Positions 23,563 to 35,639 of a DNA stretch of 64,000 bases are shown here, piece by piece. The stretch lies in assembly GCA_027563935.2 (NCBI GenBank), contig CM050450.1, positions 14,057,957 to 14,121,956 on the forward strand, in the 5' to 3' direction. Each line of letters opens with the position of its first letter. Positions within the stretch are counted from its first letter, which is position 1. The DNA comes from Costus lasius (lineage: Eukaryota; Streptophyta; Magnoliopsida; Zingiberales; Costaceae). A program made the position numbers and the translations under genes. The notes beneath the pieces are model-generated. The model was not told the origin of the DNA, ran no database searches, and saw only the letters and a list, made by a program, of their open reading frames with translations.

Positions 23563-24179
23563 TAATTCTACATATAATATTAAAAGTTAGCCAAAAAATT
23601 TATAAAATAAGATTAAATACTTACTAATAATAAATTATACATTAAAAAATTACCTTATCACGTGTTTGAAGATCGCTTAGTAAGAACTAAGAAGTTGAGG
23701 TTTCAGCCTTTAACAACCTTAACTTAAACATAATTATGAAAAAAAATTTATATTAGAATAATTTAAATTTAAGTACAATTACATTATAAAAGACTAAAAG
23801 TAAATTAATTTACTACTTACTTGATCTTCTCCACGTGACTAGACCGAGGGAGCTTTGAAATCTTGATGACTAGACCGAGGGAGATTTGAAATCTTAATCT
23901 CTTTTCTAAGAGATTAAGAGAGCATTAAGAGAGAATGAGAAATTAATCCAAAGTTAATTGGAAACTTGTGTGAAGAAATGAGAGGGTTGGGGGGTCAATT
24001 TATAGGGATGAATTGGGTATAAATTTACATATTTATCCCCTATTTTTAATTATTAAAAGGGGCTAAAATGGTAATTTTATAACATAAAGACAATTATATC
24101 CCTAACTTTTAAATTTTTTCAAACCGTTATAGGGCTATTTGGGTAAAAACGCATGCTAAATTCAAATTTTTGAACGTTG

Positions 24180-24406
24180 CCGCCCAAATTATTCGTGCCG
24201 TGCCCGTGCCGGCCCGCGTGCCGTGCCTGGCACGGCCCGGCATGGCACGGCCCGGCACGCCTACGGGCCGTGCCTAGCCCGGCCCACGGGCCGCGAACCT
24301 CCGGCCCAGCACGACCCGAGCCGTGCCACGGGCCGCCCGCGGCCCGTTGACTTGGTCAACGGGCCGGGCCGTGTCCCCGGCCGGCCCGGCCCGTTGGCCA
24401 CCTCTA
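24180..24406. repeat. Right subterminal GC-rich repeats of hAT 1
   Basis: About 225 bp packed with GCCGTGCC, GGCACGGCCC and GGCCCG words, mirroring the left end. It ends in CCGTTGGCCACCTCTA. Confidence 0.8.
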
Positions 24407-27200
24407 TGTACATATGTACTCCACAAAGCTATATTATCTCATTTAAAATTATATCACAATATTAAAAACAATATTGTCGATACAAATCAATACCATCATA
24501 AATCCACTTAACAATTTACCTGCATTTATCTGTAAAAGATAAACCAAAATATTTACTTGACATTTCTAAAAAAACCAATAGTATTCTAGTTTACCAACAT
24601 AGAGATCAACGCACTCGATCAGTTTAAAATGTCAAGTTCAAACACAACTTAGCAATATCACAACTTAACTTAAATCCACATATCTGATTACATCGTCATA
24701 GCATAAGTCTGTCTATTTATCTATTTAAAATAAATTATAATGATATTCATATAAGTTAGTAGCCTCTACTTCTAGCTACCTCTCTCATCATCACGAACTA
24801 TCTCTTTACCTGGAGGTAAAAACAATGAAAGTTAGCCAAATAGTTAAGTCGGAATCGTAAGAAATATAAATGCATGCATCAAGTGAACTGAACCATAACC
24901 AAAACCAAATATAAAACCATATATTTGTACATGAAGATATCTAGAACACAGAATCAACTTCATGTTGTGCAATCAAGAGCGATGACCATAAACAACTCCA
25001 TTACGAGTCTGCACTCTTATTAAGAGTGTTTTCATTGTCGCTCACATAATGAAACAACTGCTCTCAACTAGCAGCTCGGTAGTGTTGTGTCCAACATCTA
25101 GGAAACCCTGGATAATCCTAAAGGACTTGAAACAGATAACTGATATCACTGGTTCCAGTCACATTGTCTCTCCCCAACGAGCACCAACCTAAAGTAAGGT
25201 TAGCAAATTACTCGTGAAGCATAACAGATATAAACCCACATGACAACATCCTCTCTATAAACTGATCAAATTTACTAGGTTAGATTTTTATAGAAGTAGA
25301 CTAGTGTTTTTTTTTTTGTGGTGTGCTCGCGTGTGTTCGAGTGTTGATGGCGCCTTCGTCTTTGTCAGAGTGGTCCTTGGACCACATGGACTAACACACA
25401 TATCACAAATAATGCTACAACATATATCACGTATGCACACATATCAAATGAATCATAGAACCATATACAAGATATAAATCATAGGCTTACAAGCCTACTT
25501 CAATAATCATTTACTATCAACAACATGTACGTAACTAATAATTCTCTTAAATTACCACTTTACAATGCTGAACTCAACCAACTTTATATCAAGAAATACA
25601 ATATGATAGTATCACACAATTCTTGTATCACAACTATACTCATATGCATATATCAATGGGTAAAGAAATGAGCTCAACGGTAAGGAAGCAAAATCAATAA
25701 AATAGAACAATAAGATATCATAGTATTCAATACTAACTCATTATATATACTTGCTAACTTCATGCCATGATTGCAACAAATAGGCAATGATTTCTACCTT
25801 TATCGTTGAAACTCATAACATGGTTACAGCTTTTAGTTTGGGAACCACCCTGATCAACCTCAAACTAAGTGACACCTACAAGATCACATAACCATTTAAC
25901 CTCCTACCAATCATATCTAACATTTGAAACATGAATTAATCCACACCTACAATCTACCCCATTGGTACATGTGTATACATACGTATATCCATATATACGT
26001 ATGCATATACATACACCATAATCTTCAATAACAACATATAAAAAAAAATCTACTAAATAAAAGGAAGACAAGTAGGGCTAAGCAATTGTTACCTAGATGC
26101 TCGCCGGCAACGGACGGCAGAGCAAAGCGACACGGCAAGTGGTGGAAAGGTAGCGAATGACGGCATAAGCACGAACAAAGAAGGATAAGGAGGTCGGCAC
26201 TACAGGAGGAGTTGCCCAGACTTTACTCAACGACACTGGCAAGGGTCGCTCATCGCTGGAGATGGAAGCGGCGATGGATCAAGCGGCGACAGGTATAATG
26301 GCAAGAGAAAAAAAAAGGTATCATGAGAGAGAGAGAATGAAAGAGGGCAGCCTAGAGTTTGGCTGATGCGATTTTGATTTTGATTTTTTTAATTTATAAA
26401 ATTACTCCTCAGGTTTAGGATATTTATTAAAATATAATTATTATTAAAATTTAATTATTAAATTTAAAATTATTTATTATCAATTTATATTTTTATTTTA
26501 AAAAATCTTTTAATTTTAAAAATATTTTTTCTTTTCTAAAAAATTTGCTATCATAATACTTTACTCAAGTATATTTTAACTTTTTTAATTAACTACTTTC
26601 CAACTAAAAAGTTCTAGTGGTAACAATAAAGTAATATTTTGGATGAGACCCTGTACGGGAGAGCAATAATAGTTTTGGTACTTATACATAAAAAACCATA
26701 TTATAAAATGAATAAAATTAAAACTTATATTACTAAATTTGTATAATATTATATATATTATAATTTAATTAATATTTATTTATTAATTTAATATTACTTA
26801 ATTAGTATAACATTCTAATATACCTTTATATATATAATACATTGATTAATGCATTAAGTAATATTTTTATAAACTTAATTTTTTAATAAATAAAAAATTC
26901 ACATTTTGGTAGACTCTAACTCGTATATATCTAGAGTAAATTAAATAAATTATTAGAGAATATTATAATAAATTTCACAAAGATAGTAAACTTTATAATC
27001 AAAATTGCTCATATGTTATAACATATCGAAATTTTTTTCAAATTGGACTATATATATATATACCATATTTCATATTGTATTTAATATATACTTTCTATAG
27101 CTTAAGAAAAATAAAAAAAAATTATAATTTAACTATAATATTTAAAATTGAAAATAACAACGTACAATAGCATCATATTAGAAAAATTGTCCTAGGCATA
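24407..27200. other. AT-rich intergenic DNA, no gene recognised
   Basis: No open frame over 60 codons has family features. GC-richer patches occur at 25315-25390 and 26090-26340 (ending in a GAGAGAGAGA run). They might belong to a worn LTR, but no partner copy is in the window. 26400-27200 is very AT-rich with TATATA runs near 27050. Confidence 0.45.
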
Positions 27201-27207
27201 ACATAGG

Positions 27208-27520
27208 ATTCACTATGCAGGATGGTAAATCCACGGTGAATTTACTTCGAAAGTCATGCATATGCATATGAAGCATTCGGATTTGTGCATGTGAACTCAC
27301 AAATCTCAAAACAGTTTGCACGGTAAAATAACCTCGTGCATAGTGATCTTAGACACGGTGCTGCGTAAGACTTTTTTTCTACCATGGTCCATGGTACAAT
27401 AGGTACATACACTATCACATGGGTGCTGGCAATCGAGATCACAGTAGATCTACTGTGATCTTTTAAACACAAATCTTAAGTAAAATCAATATACACGAAG
27501 ATCTCTTCGTGTATGTTGCC
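27208..27520. repeat. Cluster of short perfect palindromes, possible hairpin MITE
   Basis: TTCACTATGCA at 27210 pairs with TGCATAGTGA near 27335. TACCATGG-T-CCATGGTA spans 27380-27396. A 26-bp perfect palindrome centred on AGATCT lies at 27436-27461 (arm AGATCACAGTAGA). ACACGAAGA-TC-TCTTCGTGT lies at about 27492-27511. Together these suggest one or more foldback insertions; edges are unclear. Confidence 0.6.
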
Positions 27521-27872
27521 TAATATTGTGTACATTGACCTATATGATATTAGTCAACGTACACGAAGATCATATATGTTGAACAATATCATGTACTAGA
27601 ACTCTTGAAAAATTTTAGTTATCATATAACGTACACGATATACACGATTTTCGTATATGTTGACCAATTATATGTTAACTTTATCTCAAGATTTGTATTT
27701 GTGAGATCGAGTGGTAAAAAATTTTCGACTGGCAATCCCCCGTAACTGTGACAGTAGCGGTACGAAACACCGACAGAAACTAAGAAACTCATAATAGTTA
27801 TCCGATTAAACTCTAGAGACGCGCACACACATGATTGCTGCGAAATAACCGTCAATTGGAGGACATGAAGTA

Positions 27873-29439
27873 TCACAATTTGATCTGCTCCAGTGCAGAT
27901 TTCCCGAGTCTTTTGTTGTGGTAGTACGTGATGTATTCCCTCGCAATCACCTCCCTGTAAATTGTAGGGTTTTCATCGGATATCAACTCCTTCATGGGGC
28001 CGTACAGCACCGCCGATGCGTAAAATTCCGGTAAGAAGAAGCACGGCACCAAAATCCTCGGGCCGTTCTTCTTTGCCAGCACTCTGTGCTCCACGCTCTT
28101 GAGCTTGCCGTTGGAGATTAGCTGCAGATTCGAACAGACAGTTTTCCACAATTTTATTGCCCTAATTTTAGTGCCATGCAATGGAAGGTCTGATCAAAAG
28201 AATGTAGCAGACCTGTAAAAAGTCTCCGATATTGATTACCAGAGATCCCGACAGAGGCAACACATTGATCCACTGATCCTGGTACAGCACCTGCAAGCCG
28301 CCGATCTGATCGTGCAGAAGGATGGTGAGGAAATCGACGTCGGAGTGCTTGCCGGTCCTGTGGGTGAGCTCGGGCTCCGGGCAGGGTGGGTAGTACTGGC
28401 AGATCACGGTGACACCCTTGGTGGACGAAATTTTTTTTGCATAATGACACCCTCCTGCAGTGATCGCAGGTGGGTTCCCGCATCTTTCACGCATGAATCT
28501 CAAAGCATGCGTGTTATATAATATTTTGAGATTTATACGATCCGTCGTTATATGATAATACATATATGTTATACGATAAAAGTGTAATATATATATGTTA
28601 TACGATATTTTAATTGTACATATTATATCATAATACAAATATATTATATGATATTTATCGTATAATACTTTTATCGTATAATATTAATACATTATCGTAT
28701 AACGTCGGATCGTATAAATCTCAAAATATTGTATAACATATATGCTTTGAGATTCGTGTGTGAAAGATGCGGGAACCCTCTTGCGATCACCGCAGGAGGG
28801 TACCATTATGTAAAAATTTTTTCTTGGTGCACTCCATCTCTAGTAGACGCTCGCTCTGGAGGCCAAGACCCTCGGACAGCAGTTGGAACAAAACCGCCCC
28901 CAATTTCTGAACGTGACTCATGTACTCCAGCAATTCTTTCCTGCACACGGCGGGGAGCTCGTCCGGGTGAGGCGCCTCCGGCGCCATGGTGTAGAACAGG
29001 CGTCTCTCCAACACGCCGCCGGCGAATCGTACATAACAAAGTTGCTCTCGTACCGCACCTTGCTCAGCGGGTCATGCGTGTAGAATGGCTGTTTCACCTC
29101 GTCCAGCTCCTCGTGAAACCTAGCCGCTGCTCGGTGCACTTCATCGAGCACCTCGTTCGGGATGCCGTGGTTGACAACTTGGAAGAAGCCGAAGGTCGCG
29201 GCGGCCTGAAGCACCTGCGCCGCCGCTCGCTCTCGCTGCGCTCCGATGGTGCCGATAGCGGTGAGGTCGATGACAGGTATCTCGGGGCCGTGACCAGGAC
29301 TGGGTGGGGGTTGCTCGGGTGGTTGGATGAAGAAAGGAGGGATCTTGGTGACGCCGGCGTCGACAAGGCCTTTGACCCCGGCTTTGGTGTTGTCGAAGGC
29401 CTTGACGGCAGCGGCTCTATCGTAGTGCTCGACGGACAT
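27873..29439 (-). pseudogene. 2OGD copy C, disrupted by MITE and frameshift
   Basis: The layout equals copy B: start at 29439, exon 1 to 28213, 91-bp intron 28122-28212, exon 2 28121-27873. Three defects are visible. A one-base deletion near 28999 shifts the frame after CWRDA. A 397-bp MITE (28427-28823) splits exon 1 after MECTK. In exon 2 the 2-oxoglutarate motif RxS has become R-I-L (GPRILV). Removing the MITE plus its 9-bp duplication leaves 821 nt of exon 1 against 822 in copy B, which confirms both the insertion borders and the one-base loss. The TATA box is also mutated. Exon 2 is otherwise open to KSALEQIKL. Confidence 0.92.
28427..28823. mobile_element. 397-bp MITE in exon 1 of copy C
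   Basis: It is flanked by TTGGTGGAC (28418-28426) and TTGGTGCAC (28824-28832), a 9-bp target duplication with one change. Terminal inverted repeats of about 118 bp share CATAATG.YACCCTCCTG, GGTTCCCGCATCTTTCAC and GAATCTCAAAGCAT. The middle is rich in TTATACGAT-type words. Size and duplication length suggest Mutator-type mobilisation. It encodes nothing. Confidence 0.9.
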
Positions 29440-29587
29440 TGTTTCGTTGCACTCGCTCGAGAATGGAGTGAACAATGGAGGAAGATTGTAGATTTGAAGA
29501 GATGTATTTTTAATTTTGAGCCAGTGCAATTCCAATCCATTTATCTGTGAAAATGGAAAATTTTTTTGCACAAAATCACACAGAAGG

Positions 29588-29681
29588 GCCCCTTTGTAAG
29601 AGCATATCGTATAAAATTTATACGATAATTATTGTATAATTTTACACGATAAGTATCGTGTAAAGGCTCTCACAAAGGGGG
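29588..29681. mobile_element. Short hairpin insertion upstream of copy C
   Basis: CCCCTTTGTAAGAGC at the left pairs with GCTCTCACAAAGGGGG at the right, with ATCGTATAA/TTATACGAT words between. It lies about 150 bp upstream of the copy C start. Exact ends and target duplication are not resolved. Confidence 0.55.
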
Positions 29682-29699
29682 ACTTTAAACAATAATTAT

Positions 29700-31860
29700 C
29701 GTATAAAATTTAAACAATAACGGGCAGCTCCATTCAACCGCTCATCTTAAGTAATTAGATAAACGTATTGAATCTCAATAAATTAATTATGTGTATCTTA
29801 TATTATTCTTAACAATAATTATGCGTGTTTATTTGGACATTGGGACATTCTGAAATCGTCTCTTGGGACGCTGTTGGATTGTCTCTCAACCATGCTAAGT
29901 GGCCGCCCCCATTGTTTGGAGTTGAAATTGGCGGCTACTTAACCCAAAGTCATTGAACCATATTAGCCATGAGCTTATGGTTACTTTTCTATGCATGTGC
30001 TAGATAGTTTCTTATTTAATATGATTGATAATTTGTGTTCATAGGTCATAATAGATCGTGTCTTATTTGACTTGTCACACATTTATGCATGACATAAACA
30101 CGACTCATTTATATACACGGATTAATATATAAAACATAAATATAACCTATTTATTAAATAGATAATATGACATGACATGAGTAACTCATTTAATAAATAA
30201 GATATGTCATATAATATGACATGACACGAAACGAATAAACTGTTTAATAAATAATTTATCACACGCTACTATACAACTCAATACAAATAAGGTGTTTAAC
30301 TTAATAAATATCATATGCTAAATACTCTATAGTCACTTATAAATCAAAAGTATAAAAGTTCTAACAATTCATAGGGATAAAAGTATTTTTAGATTTTAGG
30401 GTTAAAACTATACGGGTCAACCCATAGATATATAATATACAAGACAACCCATTTATGACCTGACACAATACATAAATTATTAGGCCATAAACAGCTTGAC
30501 ACGTTTATGATATGAATATAATTAGCTATGACCCAAATCTATGAAACTTTGTGTCATATCATATTGTGTTAGCGGATCGTGTCACATTTTGTCGATCCTA
30601 TTTATACATCGACATTATTTATGTAGAAGTACAACACCAATTTGTTAGCAAATTCATTATTGTTGATTCATGCATCATACTTGTATTTCTTTAGCTCTTC
30701 GGGCTAACAGTAGTTGATCAGGTCATTTTGTTATTTTTTTTAAAAATGAACCTACGTGATTTTATTTTTTAACTTAAAAATCTATTAATTTCTCCAAAGT
30801 GCTTTCAATTTTCACAAAACTACCTAAAAATTGTGAATTTATAGCTTTTAGCAAAATTGTAAAATATCATACAACTTGATATATATTTTTATAGTAGTTA
30901 TGGACCTTTGAGAAACGTGTTCGCATCGGAATAATAATTGAGTTTGATATGCATGTTCTAAAAGTCATATCAAAGCACGACATCATGTGATATGGTCCCG
31001 CAGACTTTATGATAAATTATGAAATCTATTAAGTCAAAGGAGCTCAATAGACTGATTTGACTTGTCATTCATCTCATTCATGACTTTATAAAAAGTGCTT
31101 TATGATTTGTATTCTACTCCTTGAGATACTCTAATTAGTTATGAGGATGAGCCCCATCCCCATAATTGGGCAAATTTCTCCTTACGATCTCTTGTTTCTG
31201 ATATTGGATTCAGATCTATGTGTCATTTTATTACGAATATTTGCTAGGAATTGTCTATAGTTGAGATAGAAATCCATCTCTATTCCTTTGAGATAACATG
31301 AGACATATATATTAGGATAGATATTGACATATTTATCTTGTTAATCTAGTTGACCTTATCATTTGTTCCTTCGTTTATATTTTGATTATTGTGTATATTT
31401 TGATTATTATGCACCTGATTATTAGAGCTAACTCAATAAGGGTTAGAATATGTGCTCTAATTTATTTTTGGCACCCAAATGTCATTAATTTTTTACTTGG
31501 TCCATTTATTGCACTAGATGGATCTTTCTTTCATAATGCAAAAGAAGATGAAGTAATTATAAAAATATCTTTAATCTCTTCAAATTTTTTGTTAGGGTAA
31601 TAATACTTTGGTTTAATCCGACGTAGAGAAACAGAAAAAATATTGTATAATATATAAAATTTAGTAGATTTACTGTTATTAACTTACCATTAACTTAGGT
31701 TGAGTGAAGCAACATCTCCTGCTTACTACTGATGAGAACATAACTTGTCGTCTTCTCTAAGCTCCGTCTGAATGGATCTTCATTAAAATAAAAGTTCTGA
31801 TGAAACTCTAGAGATGTACATACAAGATTGCTGTCAAATACTAATCAATTGGAGTGAACG
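29700..31860. other. AT-rich intergenic DNA between copies C and D
   Basis: No gene is seen. 30530-30790 matches sequence upstream of copy A (about 14540-14730). 30050-30600 contains repeated GACATGACA, TTATTAAATA and TCGTGTC words that look like an old non-autonomous DNA element, without clear ends. 31690-31860 is the 3' flank of copy D and matches the flank of copy E (19610-19740). Confidence 0.45.
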
Positions 31861-31869
31861 AAGGAAGTA

Positions 31870-33024
31870 TCATAATTTGAAGTGCTCCAGTGCAGATTTC
31901 CCGTCCAGTCCTTTGCTGAGGTAGTATTCGACGTATTCCCTAGCAGTCACCTCCCTGTAAATTGGGGGTTTTTCATTGGATATCAACTGCTTCATGGGGC
32001 CGTAGGGCACTGCTGATGGGTCGAAATCTGTTCTGAAGAAGGACGCCACCGAAATCCTCGGGCCAATCTTCTTTGCTAGCACTCTATGCTCAGCGCTCTT
32101 CAGCTTGTCATTGGAGATCAGCTGCAGATTCAAGCAGAGTTTTCCACAATTTTATTATACCTTAATTTTAGTGCTATGCAATGGAATATCTGATAAATAT
32201 AGCAGAACCTGTAACAGGTCGCCAAGGTTGACTACCAGCGACCCAGGCAGAGGCGGCATATCGATCCACTGATTCTCGTGTAGCACCTGCAGGCCGCCGA
32301 TCTGATCCTGCAGAAGGATGGTGAGGAAATCGGCGTCGGAGTGCTTGCCGGTCCCGTGGGTGAGCTCCGGCTCCGGGCAAGGTGGATAGTAGTGGCACAG
32401 CACGACGAGCCCCTTGGCGCACCCCATATCTAACAAACGCTCGCTCCAGAGGCCAAGACCCTCCGACAGCAAATGGAACAAAACTGCCCCCAATTTCTGA
32501 ACGTGACCCGTGAATTCCAGCAATTCTTTCCGGCACGCTGCGGGGAGCTCCTCTGGGCGGGGAGCCTCCGGCGCCATGCTGCAGTACAGGGTGTCCCTCC
32601 AATTGGCCACTGGCGCAGTGTACAGATCGAAGTTGCTCTGGTACCGCACCTTCCGCCGCGGGTCCCGCGTGTAGAACGGCCGCTTCACCTCGACCGGCTC
32701 CTCGTGAAACCTAGCCGCTGCTCGAAGCATTTCGTCGAGCACCTCGTTCGGGATGCCGTGGTTGACAACCTGGAAGAAACCGAAGGTCGCGGCGGCCTGA
32801 AGCACCTGCGCCGCCGCTCGCTCGCGCTGCGCCCCGCTGGTTCCGACGCCGGTGAGGTCGATTACAGGTATTTGGGGGCCAGGGCCGGGTTGGGGTTGAT
32901 CGGGTGGTTGGATGAAGAAGGGAGGGATCTTGGCGACGCCGGCGTCGACGAGGCCCTTAACGCCGGATTTGGTGTCGTCGAAGGCCTTGACGGCAGCGGC
33001 TCTGTCGTAGTGCTCGGCGGACAT
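31870..33024 (-). CDS. 2-oxoglutarate/Fe(II)-dependent dioxygenase, copy D (intact)
   Basis: This is the same type of enzyme as copy B and is predicted to oxidise an unknown small metabolite in the cytosol. Exon 1 is 33024-32209 (272 codons), the GT..AG intron is 32122-32208 (87 bp) and exon 2 is 32121-31870, giving 355 residues. It starts MSAEHYDRAAAVKAFDDTK. Iron ligands are H228, D230 (KHSDADF) and H284 (SAEHRV). The 2-oxoglutarate motif is R294-x-S296. It is the most divergent copy (WRDTLYCSMAPE, GDLLQ, GLDGKSALEHFKL end) and lacks the TATA-leader block shared by A-C. A 158-bp hairpin lies 85 bp upstream of its ATG. No disabling change was found. Confidence 0.9.
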
Positions 33025-33108
33025 TGTTTCGTTGTGTTGTGCTTGCTCGAGAATGGGGCGAACAATGAAGGAAGACGCAGCTTCGAAGGAAAAAATCGGG
33101 TTGCTCAG

Positions 33109-33266
33109 GATTTTATCGCACAGCTCTATCTCAGCTTTAATAACATTTTGAGATTCGTGCTTATCACTTCGTGATTTGTGCCTATCATTTATGAATTAAA
33201 AATCGTGCACAGCACAAATCTCAAAGCGTTATTAACGCTGAGATAGGGGCTGTGCTCCAAAAAATC
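33109..33266. mobile_element. 158-bp hairpin MITE just upstream of copy D
   Basis: The left arm GCACAGCTCTATCTCAGC, then TTAATAACATTTTGAGATT.GTGC, pairs with the right arm, which reversed reads GCACAGCCCCTATCTCAGC then TTAATAACGCTTTGAGATT.GTGC. The arms are about 45-55 bp around a ~45-bp loop. No clear target duplication was found. It shares the word AATCTCAAAGC with the MITE at 28427. Confidence 0.8.
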
Positions 33267-33441
33267 TTTTTAGCTTCGAAGGGATACGCTTCGCGTCTCG
33301 AAGCACTTCGAAGCACGTGCAAATCCAAATGAGGGAAAGGGTAGGATCATCACCTTGAACTTGCTTTGAGATGAAGCCAAGTCGCAACTCGCACATGCAA
33401 ATCCAAATTTCTAGGCTGTTCGCTAACTAATCCTTTTTAAG

Positions 33442-33825
33442 GGGTGCGTTTCTAGGCAATCACGACTGCCTATAATTTTCGGCAGCTTTCTTCGCTACCG
33501 TTGATTTGTATACAAATCTCAAGATAAAAAAATTAATATTAATCTTAAGGCTAATGTTAATACTAATCTTAATATTAATACTAATCTTAATACTAATCCT
33601 AAAACTAATACTAACTCTAATATTAATACTAATAAAAATACTAATATTAATATTAATTTTAATACTAATACTAATATTAATATTAATATTAATATTAATC
33701 TTAATTCAAATCTTAATATTAATACTAATAAGATATCTTGAGATTGGAGCTCAAGTGCCCAGATGAACGGTGATAAGGGTGTGCGCAGAAAATTTTAAGC
33801 AGCCGCGTGCGCCTATAAAATTTTT
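33442..33825. mobile_element. 384-bp MITE-like element with a hexanucleotide-repeat core
   Basis: CCTTTTTAAG (33432-33441) and CCTTTTTTAAG (33826-33836) look like a target duplication. Worn inverted arms share TAGGC...CTGC, AATTTTC, ACCGTT and AATCTCAAGATA. Between them, about 33530-33735 is a degenerate 6-bp repeat (AATATT/AATACT/AATCTT). The 86-codon Leu/Ile frame through it is not a gene. Confidence 0.65.
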
Positions 33826-33836
33826 CCTTTTTTAAG

Positions 33837-35390
33837 TATGAATTTTGTAACAAGAGTCATATCAATAATTTTTTAATAAGTTTAAAATTAGACGTCAGTG
33901 ATATGAACTGTCCACCGACTAATTTTTTATAAGTGTAAATTTAAAAGCAAGAGTCATATCAGTATTACTTTCATATTGGTACTCAATTTTCTCACTCATT
34001 AGTGCTCTTTGGAAGCAAGTGGGTTGGCTTTGTTGTTTTCTTTTATTAAAAAAAATATACAAATTCGATTGAGTGAGTAAAAAATATCTCATCCATACAT
34101 TAATACTTAAAATTAAAATTTACCCAATTGTATATCATCAAATTTTTATTAAAATTGTGGTTTAGTTCATCTATTTTAGATGATAATATAAAAAAATAGT
34201 TAACCTATTTTGTGTTACTTGTTTTGTAGTGGTTTATTCTAGCACAATCAAACCAAAATTTTTAGTTGATAAGAAAAAATCTGATTGTTTTCCATTTTTC
34301 CTTAAAATCAAACTCTATAATTTTCAGGCTGGGTCCATTTTTTTGTAATTTTCTTTAAGTTGCCCAAACGATTTCACAAATTATATTAAATTTTTTTCAA
34401 TACACCTATGTTTTTTTGCAAAATTCAAAATACACCTAACTTAATACAATTTAAATATATTATTTTACTTATTTTATATTATACAATACTATCTCTTTAA
34501 TTTTTTTTTAATTAATTTACATTTGTTTCAACCAAACCCCCAAAACATGAGCATTTGTATTTGTTAAACCTAAGTCCTAACATGAAAGTCCAATAAACAA
34601 ATAATTGCTACTACTATATATAATATAGTTATATTTTATAATTACAAAAAATAAATTTAATTTTTAAAAAAAACTTATATATGTGCTTTGGATAAATTAG
34701 TAGAGAATAGATATTTTAGATTTGCTTCTGAGTTTCGAGATACTCACAAAAAAAAAACCCTTTAGAGACAAAGTTAAATTTTGGTAAAATTTTTCACCTT
34801 CGAACACACTTGGTGGAATTTTCTTATAACAACAATTATCACTTAAGAATTTAAATAGTAATATTTAGGCTTTATATATAGAAGAAAAATATATGTCTTT
34901 TGTTTATAGCGATGAGGTAGGAAAAAAAATTATTTAAATCTTAATTGGTCCAGAGAGATCATGATTTGATTCAATTGATAATAAAGAAAGTTTGTTAATA
35001 TAAGATTGTCTATTCACATAAAGAAAAATGCAATACCTCTTTAGAATGAAGCCACTTAGGAATACGAAGATGAAATTCAAGAATTTGAGAATTCGATTTG
35101 ATATAAATTTGGAGGACCAAAATGATTTTAGGGATAGAGTTGTAATACCCTAATTTTTTTTCTATGCTTTAAATTAATATTCTATAAATTTTCTAGAATT
35201 TTTAGGATTTTTTTGGAATTTTTATAATGAACTTTCTATAATAGAATAATTTTTGAGATGTGATTGTGGGCGTTGGGGGCAGAGGGGTCATTCCTGTGCC
35301 GTCCGTCATATGGAAAAAAAACTTTTAATTGTCATATGGCACATATCTCATAGCTTTTAATTTTTACGTAAAACCCTAAAGTTTGGCTGC
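33837..35390. other. AT-rich intergenic DNA
   Basis: A short repeated phrase (AAGAGTCATATCA) occurs near 33852 and 33950. No gene, LTR or RNA was recognised. Confidence 0.45.
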
Positions 35391-35393
35391 GTT

Positions 35394-35419
35394 TTTGCGG
35401 AGGGGTGCCCCTCCGCAAA
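35394..35419. other. Perfect 12-bp-arm hairpin TTTGCGGAGGGG-TG-CCCCTCCGCAAA
   Basis: The 12-base arms are exactly complementary with a 2-base centre. It stands alone in AT-rich DNA and may be the core of a decayed insertion; the neighbouring sequence contains GAATCTCTAAGC, akin to the MITE word AATCTCAAAGC. Confidence 0.7.
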
Positions 35420-35639
35420 TTTTGCATAGGAGTGGGCTGAGATTCGAAGTACGAAACTGCGAGCAGCCTTGCACGAATCTCTAAGCATTCTTTACTTAAG
35501 TGCGAATAGCGCCGATACAAACGCAACGTTATACGAAATCCGGATATAACGCCACCCGTTACAGCCGTCCGAACTAACCGGACCTAACCTTGGTTAACCC
35601 TCAAAATTTCAATACCTGCCCAACCCGTAGGACACTAAC

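Larger units (their letters stand above)
20830..24406 (-). mobile_element. hAT element 1 (3,577 bp)
   Basis: Left end TAGAGGTGGCCATGGGCCG and reversed right end TAGAGGTGGCCAACGGGCC form the terminal inverted repeats. Flanking 8-mers TGTATAGA (20822-20829) and TGTACATA (24407-24414) match at 6 of 8 positions, fitting a worn hAT 8-bp target duplication. Inside is a minus-strand transposase with several breaks. Both ends carry GC-rich repeats of GGCCCG, GCCGTGCC and GCACGGCCC. Confidence 0.9.

Noticed and set aside
33506..33766. 86-codon Leu/Ile membrane-like peptide
   Set aside because: Translation of a hexanucleotide repeat.
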